From the NCBI GenBank assembly GCA_029054535.1, contig JAIDFC010000112.1, positions 1 to 6,751 on the forward strand: a stretch of DNA of 6,751 nucleotides, given 5' to 3'. The notes beneath the pieces were generated by a model. It saw nothing but the letters and a program-made list of their open reading frames with translations, was not told the DNA's origin and made no database searches. The translations under genes and the position numbers were made by a program. Shown one piece after another: positions 5,515 through 6,751 of this stretch. The stretch comes from Rikenella sp. Lineage in GTDB: Bacteria > Bacteroidota > Bacteroidia > Bacteroidales > Rikenellaceae. How positions within the stretch are numbered: the stretch's first letter is position 1; each line of letters starts with the position of its first letter.

Positions 5515-6751
5515 TTAATGGGTCGTCAACTCGGTCGGATCCCAAACCAGTTCAAAGTCGTCGATATAGAGCGTACTCCCCTCGCCTCCGCAGAAATCAT
5601 CACTCAGATAACTACACGTCGCCCCCATCACGATATGATCCGGACGCCGTCCGAGCATATCCTCCGGATAATCGATCCGGAACTCGAACGACACATAGCC
5701 ATTATTATCCGCCACCACGGGCGTCGCCCCGCTCAGCAACTCGCCATACCCCACCACCGTCGGATTCGCCGGACGATCCGTTACACCGCTCCCCCACGCT
5801 TCCAGACTGACATAGATCTTACACTTGTCCTCCTGCCCCATTAAATGGGAGAACTTTCCGTCGATGTCCCGGTTGATCGTCTTCGGCAAGTATTTGTACC
5901 ACCCCTTCAACGCCAACGGCCGCGCGGTATACGGCCGCCCGTAATGCACCAACGCCCGCTGCGCAGCCGTAGTGGTCGGCGCACTGTTAATCGGCCCGAA
6001 AGTCCCGCTATAGATACTCCCCGAAGCCAAACTATTCACTCCGAATTTGCTGACATAATACGATGTCAACCACAGCGCCGTCCCCGTCCGCGCCTCATCG
6101 CCCGTAACCGGCAACGTAACGTTTTTATCTAACCCTTGCCCTAACATCGTATACTTTCCACCCGGATTCCCCGTCGCCCAAAACCGATCCTGCCCCGGAA
6201 TATTCGGGTCGTACACACCGCTCGCCCCGTCGAACGATCCGTACGAGCCGCCCTCGAAATCCAGGTTCGGCACCGCGACATACGGCTCCGTAACGAAAGT
6301 CTCGACCGTCCCCGCATCGACCCCGTCGCCGACCGGCCGAAACTCATACGTAGTCTCCGGTTCCAACCCGCGCAACAACCCGACGAATGTCTTCGTCGCC
6401 TCGTTCACCAACGCCTCGTCCACCGACACGCGCTGCCATGCCCCCTCAGCTCCCGTCCCGAACTTCTTCCGGTACTCGAACGCCAACCCCGCCGGCCGGG
6501 CATTAAGCCACGACGCCGAAACGTAAGCATACTTCGCCCCCACTCCCGGCACGCCGTTCACCAACGAAGTCCCCAACGCGCTGCCGGTCGCAAAGTCGCG
6601 CGCCACAGCGAGCGTAATCCGCTGGGTCCGCATCTGCCGATCGGCATCGTAGATCTCGATGTCTATATCATACCGTCCCGGCGTCCCCGGCAGCTTCGCC
6701 CCATCGACCTCCCGGGTATTCATCAAAGGCGAAAAGTCGATCCACATCTCC
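5515..6751 (-). CDS. PCMD-domain protein, N-terminus outside window
   Basis: The C-terminal part of an envelope protein; the frame is open to the right edge, so the start and any signal peptide are not seen. Residue numbers here count from the Met complementary to 6745-6747, an internal codon. The first 50 residues are the end of an Ig-like beta domain (RYDIDIEIYDADRQMR, 25-40). A fibronectin-III-like domain runs about 70-152 (AKYAYVSASW, 71-80; LEPETTYEF, 128-136), and a PCMD domain fills about 158-403. Landmarks match the paralog at 2884: VPNLDFEGG, RFWATGNPGG, GRPYTARP, GWYKYLP, DRPAN and DDFCGGEGSTLYIDDFEL. Both paralogs share a cysteine pair (309 and 386 here; 472 and 541 there). The gene ends in TAA (5515-5517), 66 bases before the barrel gene, and probably leads this three-gene operon in the window. 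Function beyond the PCMD family label is unknown. Confidence 0.87.
   Translation of the reverse strand, partial: EMWIDFSPLMNTREVDGAKLPGTPGRYDIDIEIYDADRQMRTQRITLAVARDFATGSALGTSLVNGVPGVGAKYAYVSASWLNARPAGLAFEYRKKFGTGAEGAWQRVSVDEALVNEATKTFVGLLRGLEPETTYEFRPVGDGVDAGTVETFVTEPYVAVPNLDFEGGSYGSFDGASGVYDPNIPGQDRFWATGNPGGKYTMLGQGLDKNVTLPVTGDEARTGTALWLTSYYVSKFGVNSLASGSIYSGTFGPINSAPTTTAAQRALVHYGRPYTARPLALKGWYKYLPKTINRDIDGKFSHLMGQEDKCKIYVSLEAWGSGVTDRPANPTVVGYGELLSGATPVVADNNGYVSFEFRIDYPEDMLGRRPDHIVMGATCSYLSDDFCGGEGSTLYIDDFELVWDPTELTTH

Noticed and set aside
4654..5844. A 396-codon plus-strand open frame spanning the barrel gene and the end of the upstream PCMD gene
   Set aside because: It is antisense to two convincing genes, crosses their boundary, and has the same Arg/His/Pro-heavy composition without recognisable motifs.

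Overview
The window looks like a chromosomal segment from a GC-rich member of the Bacteroidales, most like Alistipes/Rikenellaceae. The evidence is two PCMD-domain exported proteins (a family typical of gut Bacteroidota), a lipoprotein signal peptide with an LSGC lipobox, an outer-membrane beta-barrel beside them, GC-rich codon use, and AT-rich leaders before starts in place of strong Shine-Dalgarno sites. The genus is inferred from style, not from a database match. Every gene I can support lies on the minus strand, so transcription runs from high to low coordinates.

Layout in the direction of transcription. (1) 6751-5515: C-terminal 411 codons or so of a PCMD-domain protein whose start is outside the window. 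(2) 5448-4576: a 290-residue Sec-exported outer-membrane beta-barrel protein. (3) 4566-2884: a complete 560-residue PCMD lipoprotein, paralogous to (1), starting 9 bases after the barrel stop. These three look like one operon for a cell-envelope module: two carbohydrate-linked beta-sandwich proteins on either side of a small barrel. (4) 2798-1365: aspA, aspartate ammonia-lyase, intact. (5) 1364-223: about 1.14 kb without a credible protein. (6) 222-1: the first 74 residues of a major facilitator superfamily transporter that runs off the left edge.

The most unusual part is the 1.14 kb gap. It holds at least three related, divergent copies of a repeat (A about 572-653, B about 709-815, C about 843-985) plus a partial fourth (about 1129-1175). 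Copies B and C each fold into the same three-way junction, with an outer helix P1, a 6-bp hairpin P2 and a variable hairpin P3. Base pairs in P1 and P2 change together between copies, and copy A keeps P1. The mispairs that remain in P1 and in a neighbouring hairpin are all C-A on the plus strand, so they become G-U wobbles on the minus strand. This suggests that the structured molecule is a minus-strand RNA, co-directional with aspA and the transporter. A 30-bp imperfect hairpin (1131-1207), an 18-bp hairpin (1020-1064) and a terminator-like stem with a T5 run (392-415) share the gap. I do not recognise the family. It may be an undescribed structured RNA, or a mobile palindromic repeat (REP/MITE-like) that has expanded here.

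The remaining long open frames, mostly antisense to the real genes, are shadows of GC-rich coding sequence.
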